64,000 nt of DNA from Streptomyces sp. NBC_00659 (GCF_036226925.1 NZ_CP109031.1:8494001-8558000), one strand, 5' to 3'; positions 23,587-32,945 are shown, numbered from the stretch's first letter. Translations and numbers: made by a program. Notes: a model not told the origin generated them from the sequence alone.

Positions 23587-24336
23587 GATGGAACTTCCCT
23601 TCATATGGATATTCACAAGGGGGGAGAGCGGCCCCCTCTGGGGGACAGACGCGGCCGCCGCCGCAGGGGTGCGGCTCCCGTTGCCGGGAGCGGTGCTGCG
23701 ACCTCCGCGGTGCAACGGATCAAAGCACGGCCGCGGGGCGCGCTTCCAATCAACCAGGGCTCTCACCTGGGAACTTGTGCTCCATGGGCGATGAACCGTG
23801 CACAGGTGCACACGCCTCTGCGGCCACTTCTTCACATGCTGCGCGGCATCGATCCACCCTCACCCTTGCCACTCCCGCGCCGAATCGGACAGTCCCGGCC
23901 CATCGGCGCGCAGGGGGCGCGCGACTGTGCAGATCCCCGGTCCGCGGTGACCTCGGTGAGCATGGGCTGTGCAGATTCCCTGAACCCGGGATTCCGCCAC
24001 CACTCGTCGACGGAGTGTCGTCGGCCGGTCGCTTTCCGTGTCGCCCCGGGTGTGGCTGCCCCTTCGGCGGCACCGTCCGCTCCCTCCGGTCCCTCTCGGC
24101 CCCGGCGGTCCCGCCTGCGCCGGTCCTGCCTGCGCCGGTCCTGCTTGTCCCGGCGTCCTCCCGGTAGGCGGAATGCCCCGGTTGTCTCCGCAATCGATAC
24201 CTTTGGCGAAGTCAACTCCCGCAATTTGCAATGGCAGTTGAACACCCCGGGCGACACACGCGTATCAACGGGCAAGCAGGCGCCCCCTAGTCAGCTGCCG
24301 GACGCGGCATCGACCCCGTCCCCAGGAGGTCAAGAG
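23587..24336. other. Intergenic region between peptide operon and protease gene
   Basis: About 750 bases between divergent genes. It should carry both promoters. Pro/Arg/Gly-rich frames here, including a CCT/GCG-rich repetitive stretch around 24090-24165, have no credible starts. I see no RNA gene. An unannotated short peptide cannot be excluded. Confidence 0.4.
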
Positions 24337-25710
24337 TTGAGTCACAAACGGATACCCAAGCGCAAGGCCGCCATCGCGGTTGGCGGCGTCGCGGCGCTCG
24401 GAGCAGCGGCTCTGCTGCTGCCCAACGCCAACGCGTCGCAGTCGAACGGGGATGCCGCCACTCCCAGAACCTTCGCGGCCAACGACGTCTCGGACGTCGC
24501 TTCCATGCTGGCCTCCCAGCTGGGTGACGCGTTCGCCGGCTCGTACTACGACGCGCAGCAGAAGCAGCTCGTCATCAATGTCGTCGGTAACAACAGCAAC
24601 GTCGTCAACCAGATCGAGAAGGCCGGCGCGGTGGCTCACCAGGTGCAGAACAGCACCGCCGCGCTGCAGACCGCCGCCAAGACCCTCAAGGCCGACGCGA
24701 CGATCCCGGGCACGGCGTGGTCCGTCGACCCGAAGACCAACGAGATCCGGGTGACCGCGGACTCCACCGTCACGGGCGACAAGTGGAACACGGTCGAGTC
24801 GACCGTCAAGGGCCTCGGTTCCGGCGTGGCGACCCTCTCGAAGTCTGCCGGAACCCTGAAGACCTTCGTCGACGGCGGTGACGCCATCTTCGGCGGCAAC
24901 GCGCGCTGTTCGCTGGGCTTCAACGTCACCGCGGGCGACGGAACCCCCGCCTTCCTCACCGCGGGCCACTGCGGTGTCGCCGCCGCCGAGTGGTCGGACG
25001 CGGCGAACGGTGCGCCCATCGCCACCGTCGACCAGGCCACCTTCCCCGGAGACGGCGACTTCTCCCTCGTCAAGTACGACGACCCGGCGACGCAGACGAA
25101 CAGCGCCGTCAACGTCGGCAACGGGCAGAGCGTCCAGATCAACCAGGCCGTCGAGGCCGCCGTGGGCCAGCAGGTCTTCCGGATGGGCAGCACCACGGGT
25201 CTGCGCGACGGCAACGTGACCGGTCTCAACGCCACCGTGAACTACCCGGAGGGCACCGTCACGGGCCTCATCCAGACCGATGTGTGCGCCGAGCCGGGCG
25301 ACAGCGGCGGCTCCCTGTTCACCCAGGACGGCGGCGCGGTCGGCCTGACCTCCGGTGGCAGCGGCGACTGCACGGCCGGCGGCGAGACCTTCTTCCAGCC
25401 CGTCACCACCGCGCTGGCCGCGGTCGGCGCGACGCTGGGAGCCGGTGACGCAGGTGCAGGTGCAGGTGCAGGTGCGGGCGACGCAGGTGCGGGCGACGCG
25501 GGTGCCGGTGACGCCGGTGCCGGCGGGGCGGTGGACCCGAGTGCGAGCGCCGTGGACCCGGGCGCCGGTGACGTGGTGGACCCGAGCGCGGGCGCGGTGG
25601 ACCCGGGCGCCGGCGGTGACGTGGTGGACCCGAGTGCGAGCGCCAGTGACGCGGCGGGCGCGGGTACCGGCCAGAACGGGACGCACCACCGGTCCCGCAA
25701 GCACCAGTAG
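24337..25710 (+). CDS. Secreted streptogrisin/alpha-lytic type serine protease (S1E) with repetitive tail
   Basis: A 457-residue preproenzyme. The start is TTG 24337, chosen because AGGAGG lies 6-7 bases upstream and the signal peptide follows at once (basic N-terminus, hydrophobic AAIAVGGVAALGAAALLLP). Residues 45-175 are the alpha-lytic-type propeptide that folds and inhibits the protease. The catalytic triad is His211 (TAGHC), Asp241 (GDFSLVKYD) and Ser323 (GDSGG). From about residue 375 a tail of Gly/Ala/Asp and VDPSAS/VDPGAG repeats ends in a basic cluster (HHRSRKHQ), suggesting a cell-wall-spanning or binding tail. It is divergent from the peptide/export operon. A role in processing or immunity is possible but unproven. 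Confidence 0.92.
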   Translation: MSHKRIPKRKAAIAVGGVAALGAAALLLPNANASQSNGDAATPRTFAANDVSDVASMLASQLGDAFAGSYYDAQQKQLVINVVGNNSNVVNQIEKAGAVAHQVQNSTAALQTAAKTLKADATIPGTAWSVDPKTNEIRVTADSTVTGDKWNTVESTVKGLGSGVATLSKSAGTLKTFVDGGDAIFGGNARCSLGFNVTAGDGTPAFLTAGHCGVAAAEWSDAANGAPIATVDQATFPGDGDFSLVKYDDPATQTNSAVNVGNGQSVQINQAVEAAVGQQVFRMGSTTGLRDGNVTGLNATVNYPEGTVTGLIQTDVCAEPGDSGGSLFTQDGGAVGLTSGGSGDCTAGGETFFQPVTTALAAVGATLGAGDAGAGAGAGAGDAGAGDAGAGDAGAGGAVDPSASAVDPGAGDVVDPSAGAVDPGAGGDVVDPSASASDAAGAGTGQNGTHHRSRKHQ

Positions 25711-25879
25711 TCCGGCACCGCCACCCCAGTAGTCGGCCGCCGGTGACGGATCGGACCTCGTGTCCGCCCCCGAAGCCGGTGAGTCCGGCGGTCAAGAACC
25801 ACTGACCGGCCAACGGAACAGGGAATTCCGGTCGACAGTGGACAGGTCCGGCCCTCCGGCGGGAGGGTCGGACCGCTCC

Positions 25880-28039
25880 TCATACGGCGCCGTTCCCACC
25901 ACGCGGCCGTACCCGCAGCAGAAGCAGCGCGACGTCGTCGGGCCGCTCCTGCGTGCTCTCCTCGCCCCGCTGGAGCAGAGTGTCGGCCAGCTCGTCCAGG
26001 GGCTGGTGCCCGCTCGCGGCGAGCCGTCGTGCGAGGTCGGCGAGCGCGTCCTCGATGTCGACACCGGGGGATTCGATCAGACCGTCGGTGTACAGGGCGA
26101 GCACCGACCCCGGGACGAGCGGCACCGCGGTCGTCGGATAGACGGCGTGGGGGTCGATCCCCAGCAGCGGCCCGCCGGCCAGGTCGAGCACCTTCACCTT
26201 GCCGTCCGGCCGGAGCAGCAGCGGCGGCGGATGCCCCGCCCTGGCCATCACGGCGACCCCGCGCGCCGGGTCCAGGCGCAGATACAGACAGCTGGCGAAC
26301 AGCTCGGTACCCAGGTCGATGAGCAGCCGGTTCGTGCTCCCCATCACCTCCTCCGGGGCCTGGCCGACCGCCGTGTACGCGCGGACCGCGGTACGGATCT
26401 GCCCCATCAGCCCCGCCGCCGTCACGTTGTGCCCCTGCACGTCCCCGATCACCGCCGCCGCCCGGCCGTGCGAGGACACCAGGTCGTAGAAGTCCCCTCC
26501 GATGTCCATGCCCTGGGTCGCCGGCAGATAGCGCGCCGCCGCCTCGACCGAGGCCAGCGGCGGGAGCGAGGCCGGCAGCAGCGCGGCCTGGAGGCCCTGT
26601 GCGAGCTGGAGTTTCGCGTCGTAGAGCAGGGCACGCTCCAGCGCCTGGGCGATGAGACCGCTCAGACTGGTCAGTACCGCCCGCTCGTCGGGCGCGAAGT
26701 GGTGGGACTGCGCGTACCCGAGGACGCAGGTGCCCACCGGCCGTCCGGAGGCCACCAGCGGCAGATACGCCCACGCGCCCATGCCGTCGGGCGTGGCGTT
26801 CCGCGCCGGATACAGCCGCTCCAGCTGCTCGCGCGAGTCGAAGAACGCGGGCACACCGGTGTTCAGCGCCTGGGTGCCCGGGGTCTGCTCGCTCAGCGGC
26901 AGCCCGTTGAAGCGCTCCACGATGTGAGCGTCCGGATAACCGCGATGCCCCAGGACGTGCATGCGCCCCGCCCGGCTGGCGAGGACGACCAGGGACTGGC
27001 TGCCGACGGCGGGTGAGATCTCGTCCGCCACCAGCTGCACCACGTCCTGCACGCCCGCCGCCTCGGTCAAGGCGCTCGCCAGGCTCAGCACATGGGAGAT
27101 CGTCACCAGGCGGGGGCTGCCGTCGCGCCGCTGCGGGCCCGCCCGCGTCATCTCGGACACCGGCCGGGCCCGCGAGATCCGCACGCTCAGCCCGCTCGTA
27201 CTCGGATACAGGCGGAAGGAGAGCCAGTCGCCCGGCGGACGCAGGGCGACGAAGGAGGTCACGTGCTGGCTGATCAGCGCCGCCCGGTAGCGGTCCTCGT
27301 AGACCGGGTCGTTCAGCCAGGGCACGGCCGCCCACAGCTGGGTGCCCAGGAGACGGCTGACGGGCACTCCGAGCAGCTCGGCCGTCGCCGCGTTGGCGAA
27401 GCAGACCCGCCCGTGCAGATCCAGCGAGCACAGCCCGTACGGCAGCCGCCCCACCATCCGCGTGGCCTCCATCGAGCCGAGCGTGCCGCCGGGCGCCTCC
27501 GCGTACGGCGTGAGCAGGTCCGGCTCGGGGTGCAGCGGCCGGTTCTCCGCGGCGGCACGCTCCAGACGCAGCGTGAGCCGGTCGCAGGCCGCGGTGAGGC
27601 GATCGCGTTCCCGGTCGGAGAGGTCCGGCGGATGCGAGCCGGGCCAGGTCACGAAGACGGCGCCGTACATCGTGGCGGCCGTCGCCACCGGAAGCGCGGC
27701 GAGGGCGAAGGGGTACGGGAGCACCACCGCGATCCGGGGATACCTGCGGGCCATCTCGTGCTCGCCGCCCACCCAGATCAGCCGCCGATCCCGTACCGCC
27801 TCGGCGACGGGGATCGGCGCGTTCAGCCCCACGCGTTCCCACGGCGCGGCGAAGGCCCGTGGCAGCCCGGCGGAGACCGCCATCTCCAGCACCGGCTCGT
27901 GGGAGGACAGCAGGTAGACGGCTCCCGCGTGGGCGTCCACGTCGTCCAGCATCGTGGCCAGCGTCAGCGACAGCAGCGGACGTCCCACCGGGGCCGGCCG
28001 GCCTGCCGGCGCCTGCGCGGCCTCCTGCCCGTCGGACAC
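25880..28039 (-). CDS. GAF-PAS-GAF SpoIIE-type serine phosphatase
   Basis: A 719-residue signalling protein. Order: an N-terminal GAF domain (residues 15-165), a PAS domain (MVGRLPYGLCSLDLHGRVCF) at 200-290, and a second GAF (VLSLASALTEAAGVQDVVQL) at 310-475. A SpoIIE/PP2C phosphatase follows from about 490, with metal-binding Asp in MDIGGDFYDLV and VIGDVQGHN, then ALYTDGLIES and the late RPDDVALLLLRV. It should dephosphorylate an anti-anti-sigma factor in a partner-switching pathway. GTG 28039 is chosen (GAGGAGG 8 bases upstream) over GTG 28078. It is divergent from a second phosphatase of the same class. Confidence 0.9.
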   Translation of the reverse strand: MSDGQEAAQAPAGRPAPVGRPLLSLTLATMLDDVDAHAGAVYLLSSHEPVLEMAVSAGLPRAFAAPWERVGLNAPIPVAEAVRDRRLIWVGGEHEMARRYPRIAVVLPYPFALAALPVATAATMYGAVFVTWPGSHPPDLSDRERDRLTAACDRLTLRLERAAAENRPLHPEPDLLTPYAEAPGGTLGSMEATRMVGRLPYGLCSLDLHGRVCFANAATAELLGVPVSRLLGTQLWAAVPWLNDPVYEDRYRAALISQHVTSFVALRPPGDWLSFRLYPSTSGLSVRISRARPVSEMTRAGPQRRDGSPRLVTISHVLSLASALTEAAGVQDVVQLVADEISPAVGSQSLVVLASRAGRMHVLGHRGYPDAHIVERFNGLPLSEQTPGTQALNTGVPAFFDSREQLERLYPARNATPDGMGAWAYLPLVASGRPVGTCVLGYAQSHHFAPDERAVLTSLSGLIAQALERALLYDAKLQLAQGLQAALLPASLPPLASVEAAARYLPATQGMDIGGDFYDLVSSHGRAAAVIGDVQGHNVTAAGLMGQIRTAVRAYTAVGQAPEEVMGSTNRLLIDLGTELFASCLYLRLDPARGVAVMARAGHPPPLLLRPDGKVKVLDLAGGPLLGIDPHAVYPTTAVPLVPGSVLALYTDGLIESPGVDIEDALADLARRLAASGHQPLDELADTLLQRGEESTQERPDDVALLLLRVRPRGGNGAV

Positions 28040-28228
28040 GGCGACCACCTCCTCGCGGGGCCGTCCACGACTCCGCACCTCCAGGGGTCAAGGCTCCTCC
28101 CTGGAGGTCGATCCCGCACGGCGAGCCGACCCGCCCCCACGGCCGGGCGACCCGCTGTCCCGCCCGGCCGGGACACGAACCGTCACCTCCGTCATGGGCA
28201 CGGTGTGCCTTCGTCACGGGAGCACGGT

Positions 28229-30793
28229 GTGAACGACATGAAGAACGACGGATTCGCTTTCGTCGGATCGGCCGTCCCGTATGGGCTCCGCCGCAGGCCC
28301 GGCGCGTTCGGAACGGTCGCAGGGGCTGCGCCCGAGCCCGGGAAGCGCTGTAATGACGGCGTGGTCAGTGAGGGTGCTGCGGAACGCGGAACGAGAAGGT
28401 CGCGTGCCGAACTTGCCCTGAAGACGCTCACCGCGGATCTCGACCCACGCGAACGGCTGCACCGCCTGCTGGAACAGGCACTCGTCTTCACCGGTGCGAC
28501 CGTGGCCGCCGTGTACTCACCGAGTGTGAGCGGCGGTGAACTGCAGCTGGCCGAGTCCGCGGGGGTGCCCAGGACGCTGTACGGGCTCCGCGACAGCTAC
28601 CCCCTGTCCGGCGGCTCCCCGGCCGCCGAGGCCCTGCGCTCGGGACTGCCGTGCTGGCTCGGACCCGAGGAGCTCGGGCGCTGCGCCGACGCCCGGCGCC
28701 TGGCCTCCCAGGACTTCTCGCTGGCCGTGCTGCCCCTGGGGGACAACGGCTGCCTGGTCGCCGTCAGCGAGCGCCCCGACGGCTTCGGCCCCGAGGACCG
28801 GGCCTGCCTCGGGCTGCTCGCCGATGCCGTGGTCTGCCCGCCCGCGCCGCCGCCGGACAACGCGGCGGACCTGCCCGCCAACGCGTTCAGCCTCGCCATG
28901 GACACCGGGCACGTCGAGGTCGACCGCGAGGTGCTCGACCTGTTCGGACTGTCCCCCACCACCTTCGACGGCAAGGTCGAGACCCTGTTGTCCATGGCCG
29001 TGCCGGAGGACCTCCCGGCCCTGATGTCCGCGGTCGAACCGGACCACATGTCGATCGGTGAACGCGAGCTGGAGTTCCGTATCCACCAGCCGTCCGGCGG
29101 ACACAAGTGGCTGCGGCTGCGCGCCCGGCTGCTGCCCTCCGCCGAGGGCCGCCCCGCACGGCTCGTGGGCATCGTCTCCGACGCCTCCAAACTGCGCTCC
29201 GGCCTGAGCGACGTGGGCCGCGTCCAGCGTCTCGCCGCCGCGCTGGCCACCGCCGGCACCGTCCGCGATGTCGGCCAGGCCGTCGTCGCCGCCCTGCGCA
29301 AACCCCTCCAGGCCGACCGGATCGCCGTCGCCGAGCTGGAGGGCGACCGTCTCGTCGTCACGCTTCTGGACCCGCCACAGCCGGAGTTCTGGCCGGAGCT
29401 GTGGCGCAGTGAATGGCGCTCGGAGTGGCCCGACGCGCCCGTCCGGGCCATGCCCACGCTCGCGGCGGCCCTCAACGAGGGGCGGCCCGCCATCTGGCCC
29501 GCGGGCGCGGACCTGGAATCCGCGCTCGCCGAGGTCGGCCCCGGCGGCCTCGCCGTCCTGCCGCTGCCCGCGGGCGGCCGTATGGCGGGCGCCTGCCTGA
29601 TCGGCTGGGACACCCCGCACGAGTTCGGCCCCGAGGAGAGAGCCCTGCTCACCGCTTCCGCGGGTCTCGCCGGGCAGGCCCTGGTACGCGCCCACGCCTT
29701 CGACGCCGAGCACGAACTGATCGGCATGCTCCAGCGGACCCTGCTCCCACGACGGCTGCCCCGGCTGCCCGGCGCGGTCGCCGTCGCCCGCTATCTGCCG
29801 ACCACCTCCGGCCTGGACGTCGGCGGCGACTGGTACGACGTCATCCCGCTGCCCGACAACCACGTCGCCCTCGTCATCGGCGACGTCCAGGGACACAACG
29901 CCTCGGCCGCGACCCTCATGGGCCAGATGCGCACCGCCCTGCGCGCCTACGCCGTCGAGGGCCACCCGCCGGACGTGGTGGTCTCGCACGCCAACCGGCT
30001 CCTGCTCGACCTGGAGACCGACCTCTTCGCCACCTGCTGCTATGTCGACGTCGACATGGAGGAGGGGTCCGCCTGGTATGTGCGCGCCGGACACATCCCG
30101 CCCGTGCTGCGTCACCCGGACGGCCGTACCGAGGTCCCCGATTCGGAGACCGGACCGCCGCTCGGCGTCATCCGCCAGACCGACTTCCCCATGAGCCCGC
30201 TGCGGCTCCAGCCCGGCACCATCGTCGCGCTGACCACCGACGGACTGGTCGAGTCCGTCGAGGTCGACATCGAGGACGGCCTCAAACGTCTCGCCGAGGG
30301 TCTGGCCGGCTCCGACCCCGCCCACCTCGGTCTCGTCGCCGACGAACTGCTCACGGGCGCCAACCGCAGCGACGACGTGGCCCTCCTGCTGATGCGGTAC
30401 GACGGCATGGAGGTCCTGCCGCTCCGCGAGAGCTGGACCGTCTGGCGGGTCCCCGAGGCGGTCCGGCACGCCCGCCGCTACACCCGGCGCGCCCTGCGGA
30501 CCTGGGGCGTCGGCAAGTACACGGACACCGCCCTGCTGATCGTCTCGGAACTCGTCACCAACGCCCTCGTGCACACCGACGGCAAGGTCCGGCTCGACCT
30601 CACCCTCATCAACCACCGCCTGCGCATCGCGGTCGCCGACAACTCGCCCCGCACGCCGATCAAGCCCACCAGCATCGGCTGGGAGGCCACCGGAGGCCGT
30701 GGCATCCTGCTCGTCGAGGCGACGTCGGCGACCTGGGGCACGGTGCCGGTGAGCGGCGGGAAGCAGGTCTGGAGCGAGATCGCGCTCGACTGA
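28229..30793 (+). CDS. SpoIIE-type phosphatase with GAF/PAS sensors and C-terminal anti-sigma kinase domain
   Basis: An 854-residue protein. Order: GAF-like (60-200), PAS with PAC (LEFRIHQPSGGHKWLRLRAR) about 215-320, a second GAF (325-490) and a SpoIIE phosphatase (LDVGGDWYDVIPLPDNHVAL, VIGDVQGHNASAATLMGQM, TTDGLVESVEVD, RSDDVALLLMRY). A C-terminal RsbW-like HATPase runs from about 730 (N-box SELVTNALVH, G-box GGRGILLVEA). It thus joins phosphatase and kinase halves of a sigma partner switch in one chain. GTG 28229 has GGGAG 6 bases upstream; a later start near 28360 is possible. It is followed at 12 bases by the metallophosphoesterase gene. Confidence 0.9.
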   Translation: MNDMKNDGFAFVGSAVPYGLRRRPGAFGTVAGAAPEPGKRCNDGVVSEGAAERGTRRSRAELALKTLTADLDPRERLHRLLEQALVFTGATVAAVYSPSVSGGELQLAESAGVPRTLYGLRDSYPLSGGSPAAEALRSGLPCWLGPEELGRCADARRLASQDFSLAVLPLGDNGCLVAVSERPDGFGPEDRACLGLLADAVVCPPAPPPDNAADLPANAFSLAMDTGHVEVDREVLDLFGLSPTTFDGKVETLLSMAVPEDLPALMSAVEPDHMSIGERELEFRIHQPSGGHKWLRLRARLLPSAEGRPARLVGIVSDASKLRSGLSDVGRVQRLAAALATAGTVRDVGQAVVAALRKPLQADRIAVAELEGDRLVVTLLDPPQPEFWPELWRSEWRSEWPDAPVRAMPTLAAALNEGRPAIWPAGADLESALAEVGPGGLAVLPLPAGGRMAGACLIGWDTPHEFGPEERALLTASAGLAGQALVRAHAFDAEHELIGMLQRTLLPRRLPRLPGAVAVARYLPTTSGLDVGGDWYDVIPLPDNHVALVIGDVQGHNASAATLMGQMRTALRAYAVEGHPPDVVVSHANRLLLDLETDLFATCCYVDVDMEEGSAWYVRAGHIPPVLRHPDGRTEVPDSETGPPLGVIRQTDFPMSPLRLQPGTIVALTTDGLVESVEVDIEDGLKRLAEGLAGSDPAHLGLVADELLTGANRSDDVALLLMRYDGMEVLPLRESWTVWRVPEAVRHARRYTRRALRTWGVGKYTDTALLIVSELVTNALVHTDGKVRLDLTLINHRLRIAVADNSPRTPIKPTSIGWEATGGRGILLVEATSATWGTVPVSGGKQVWSEIALD

Positions 30794-30805
30794 GGAGGTG
30801 AAGCC

Positions 30806-31315
30806 GTGCGTCTGCTGCTCATGTCCGACACCCACCTTCCGAAGCGGGCCGGGGAACTGCCCGCCGCGCTGCTCGCCGAACTCCCGTCGGCCGACGTCGT
30901 GATCCACGCGGGCGACTGGGTGGACACCGCCACCCTCGACCTGCTGGAGGCCCGTTCCCGGCGGGTCATCGGCGTGTACGGCAACAACGACGGCCCCGGT
31001 CTGCGGGCCCGCCTCCCCGAGATCGCCCGCGCCGAACTGGGCGGCCTGCGCTTCGGGGTCGTCCACGAGACCGGCTCCGCGCAACAGCGCGAACAGCGCT
31101 GCGCGCGGCGCTTCCCCGACCTCGACGTGCTGGTCTTCGGCCACAGCCACATCCCCTGGGACAGCACCGCGCCCACCGGCCTGCGTCTGCTCAACCCCGG
31201 CTCACCGACCGACCGCCGTCGCGAGCCGTACTGCACGTACATGACCGCGACGGTGACCGACGACGGCCGGCTCACCGGGGTGACCCTGCACCGGCTGCCT
31301 CCGCGCAGCGGCTGA
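30806..31315 (+). CDS. Calcineurin-like metallophosphoesterase (YfcE/MJ0936 type)
   Basis: A 169-residue enzyme with the metal ligands of the family in order: MSDTHLPKRAG, VIHAGDWVD, GVYGNNDGPGL, VVHETGS and VFGHSHIPWD, ending LLNPGSPTDRRREP. It hydrolyses phosphodiesters in a two-metal site; the cellular substrate is unknown. GTG start with a perfect GAGGAGGTG. It lies 12 bases after the phosphatase gene, so probably co-transcribed. Confidence 0.92.
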   Translation: MRLLLMSDTHLPKRAGELPAALLAELPSADVVIHAGDWVDTATLDLLEARSRRVIGVYGNNDGPGLRARLPEIARAELGGLRFGVVHETGSAQQREQRCARRFPDLDVLVFGHSHIPWDSTAPTGLRLLNPGSPTDRRREPYCTYMTATVTDDGRLTGVTLHRLPPRSG

Positions 31316-31371
31316 TCCCAGGATCACGGGCCGCTGGGCGCGATTCGCCCGGCGCCGGGCGCGGCTCGGGC

Positions 31372-32646
31372 TCACCGCGGATGGATCGCCCCGCCCCTGG
31401 CTGTCAGGGGCAGCCCGCTGCCGCCCCAGCGCAGCGCGATGATCTCCGCGGCGACGGACACGGCCACCTCCTCCGGTGTACGGGCTCCGAGGTCGAGGCC
31501 GACGGGGGAGCGCAGCCGGGACAGCTCGTGCTCCGGGACACCGGCCGCGCGCAGCCGTTCCAGACGGTCGTCGTGGGTGCGGCGGCTGCCCATCGCGCCG
31601 ATGTACGCGGCCGGACGGCGCAGCGCCTCCTCCAGCAGGGGCACGTCGAACTTGGGGTCGTGCGTCAGGACGCAGATCACCGTGCGCGCGTCGGTCGTCG
31701 TGCCGCTCAGGTAGTGGTGCGGCCAGTCCACGACGACCTCCACACCCGCCGGGAAGCGTTCGGGCGTGGCGAACGCCGGACGGGCGTCGCACACCGTGAC
31801 CCGGTAGCCGAGGAAGGCTCCGATGCGGGCCACGGCGGACGCGTAGTCGATGGCGCCGAAGACCAGCATGCGCGGAGGCGGTGCGAAGGAGTGCAGAAAA
31901 ACGGTGACGGCGTCCTCGCGCCGCTCACCGTGCGGCCCGTAGTGCCGTCGCCCCGTCGCCCCCTGGGCCAGTTCCCCCCGCGCGTCGGCGGCGACGGCGA
32001 CATCCAGCCCCCCGGACCCGAGCGACCCGGCAGTCCCGGTGTCCGGGTCCGTCGGCCCGGGTGGGGCGGAGACGGCGCCGTGCGTGCCGTGCGTGCCGTT
32101 CGTGCTGGCCGTGCTGGCCGTGTCGGCCGCGCCCGCCGTGTCGGCCGCGCCCGCCGTGTCGGCCGCGCCCGTGGAGGCCGCCGAGCCGGGGGTCCCGTTC
32201 TCGGCCGGGGTCTCGTCAGGCCGGACGGCGAGCGTCGCCCCCCGTGGCGCCGGGCCGTCCAGTACCGTCGCCAGCGTCACCGGGCGGCCCGCCGCCACCG
32301 ACTCGGCCACCGCCGCGAAGGCCGGATCGTCGGCGGCCGACACCCGCCGGACCAGCAGGGTGATCTCTCCGCCGCAGGTGAGTCCCACGGCGAAGGCGTC
32401 CTCGTCGCTGTACCCGAACGTCTCCAGGCGGGTCTCGCCGGAGGCGATCACCTCCCGGGCCAGCTCGAAGACCGCGCCCTCGACACAGCCGCCGGACACA
32501 CTGCCCACGATCTCGTCGCCCGGGCCGACCGCCATGGCCGCGCCCGGGTCGCGGGGCGCGCTGCGGTCGACCGCCACCACCGTGGCCAGCCCGAAGGGCG
32601 ATCCGGCCGCGTACCACTCGTACAGCGCGGGGAGGATGTCACGCAT
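31372..32646 (-). CDS. XdhC/CoxI-family molybdoenzyme maturation protein with low-complexity insert
   Basis: A 424-residue protein. The N-terminal XdhC_CoxI domain has VAVDRSAPRDPGAAMAVGPG and SVSGGCVEGAVFELA; the C-terminal Rossmann domain has MLVFGAIDYASAVARIGAFL, VICVLTHDPKFDVPLLEEAL and YIGAMGSRRTHDDRLERLR. The family loads sulfurated molybdenum cofactor into xanthine dehydrogenase/CO dehydrogenase-like enzymes. Between the two domains (about 145-220) lies an Ala/Thr/Gly insert with three GAADTA units, probably a flexible linker. No molybdoenzyme gene is adjacent. ATG with GAGGAG upstream. Confidence 0.88.
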   Translation of the reverse strand: MRDILPALYEWYAAGSPFGLATVVAVDRSAPRDPGAAMAVGPGDEIVGSVSGGCVEGAVFELAREVIASGETRLETFGYSDEDAFAVGLTCGGEITLLVRRVSAADDPAFAAVAESVAAGRPVTLATVLDGPAPRGATLAVRPDETPAENGTPGSAASTGAADTAGAADTAGAADTASTASTNGTHGTHGAVSAPPGPTDPDTGTAGSLGSGGLDVAVAADARGELAQGATGRRHYGPHGERREDAVTVFLHSFAPPPRMLVFGAIDYASAVARIGAFLGYRVTVCDARPAFATPERFPAGVEVVVDWPHHYLSGTTTDARTVICVLTHDPKFDVPLLEEALRRPAAYIGAMGSRRTHDDRLERLRAAGVPEHELSRLRSPVGLDLGARTPEEVAVSVAAEIIALRWGGSGLPLTARGGAIHPR

Positions 32647-32683
32647 CGTCCGCTCCTCTCGCCGCGGGGCCGGGCCCGCCCGG

Positions 32684-32728
32684 GGATCCGGTCACCTCGA
32701 AGGACCAGGATCCGGTCACCTCCAAGGA
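32684..32728. repeat. Tandem 24-bp repeat upstream of the XdhC gene
   Basis: Bases 32684-32704 and 32708-32728 match at 20 of 21 positions, with a 24-bp period. The unit begins GGATCCGGTCACCTC, and a third partial GGATCCG follows at 32726-32732. It lies 38 bases upstream of the XdhC start, outside any gene. Confidence 0.6.
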
Positions 32729-32834
32729 TCCGCCCCGCGACGAGGTTTCGTTGAGCGTTAATGCGTTGCCGTCGCGGGTGGCCACCTGCTGCACTGACGG
32801 GAACGTGTTCACCAGCACCGATGAGGAGCAGCAC

Positions 32835-32945
32835 ATGCGCGCACCGTTCATGTCCACCCAGGAAGGAATCACTCTCATCTCAAAGGACATGACACCCGGT
32901 GCATATGCTCAACCTGGGAATCCTGGCGCACGTAGACGCCGGTAA
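32835..32945 (+). CDS. Short leader ORF overlapping the OtrA-like gene start
   Basis: A 36-codon frame begins with ATG 32835 behind a strong GAGGAG (spacing 6). It runs 47 bases into the OtrA-like gene in another frame, ending in four Arg codons. The main gene itself has a weak, distant ribosome site. A leader peptide that controls or couples translation of the resistance gene is an inference; leader-based control is known for tet(M)-type genes. Confidence 0.4.
   Translation: MRAPFMSTQEGITLISKDMTPGAYAQPGNPGARRRR

Noticed and set aside
25450..25700. CRISPR-like or minisatellite array in the protease gene
   Set aside because: The repeats are in frame and encode the Gly/Ala/Asp and VDPSAS/VDPGAG tail; there are no spacers.
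27092..28228. Upstream extension of the plus-strand phosphatase frame
   Set aside because: It overlaps the coding part of the divergent phosphatase gene and has no domain content; a GTG with a good ribosome site occurs at 28229.
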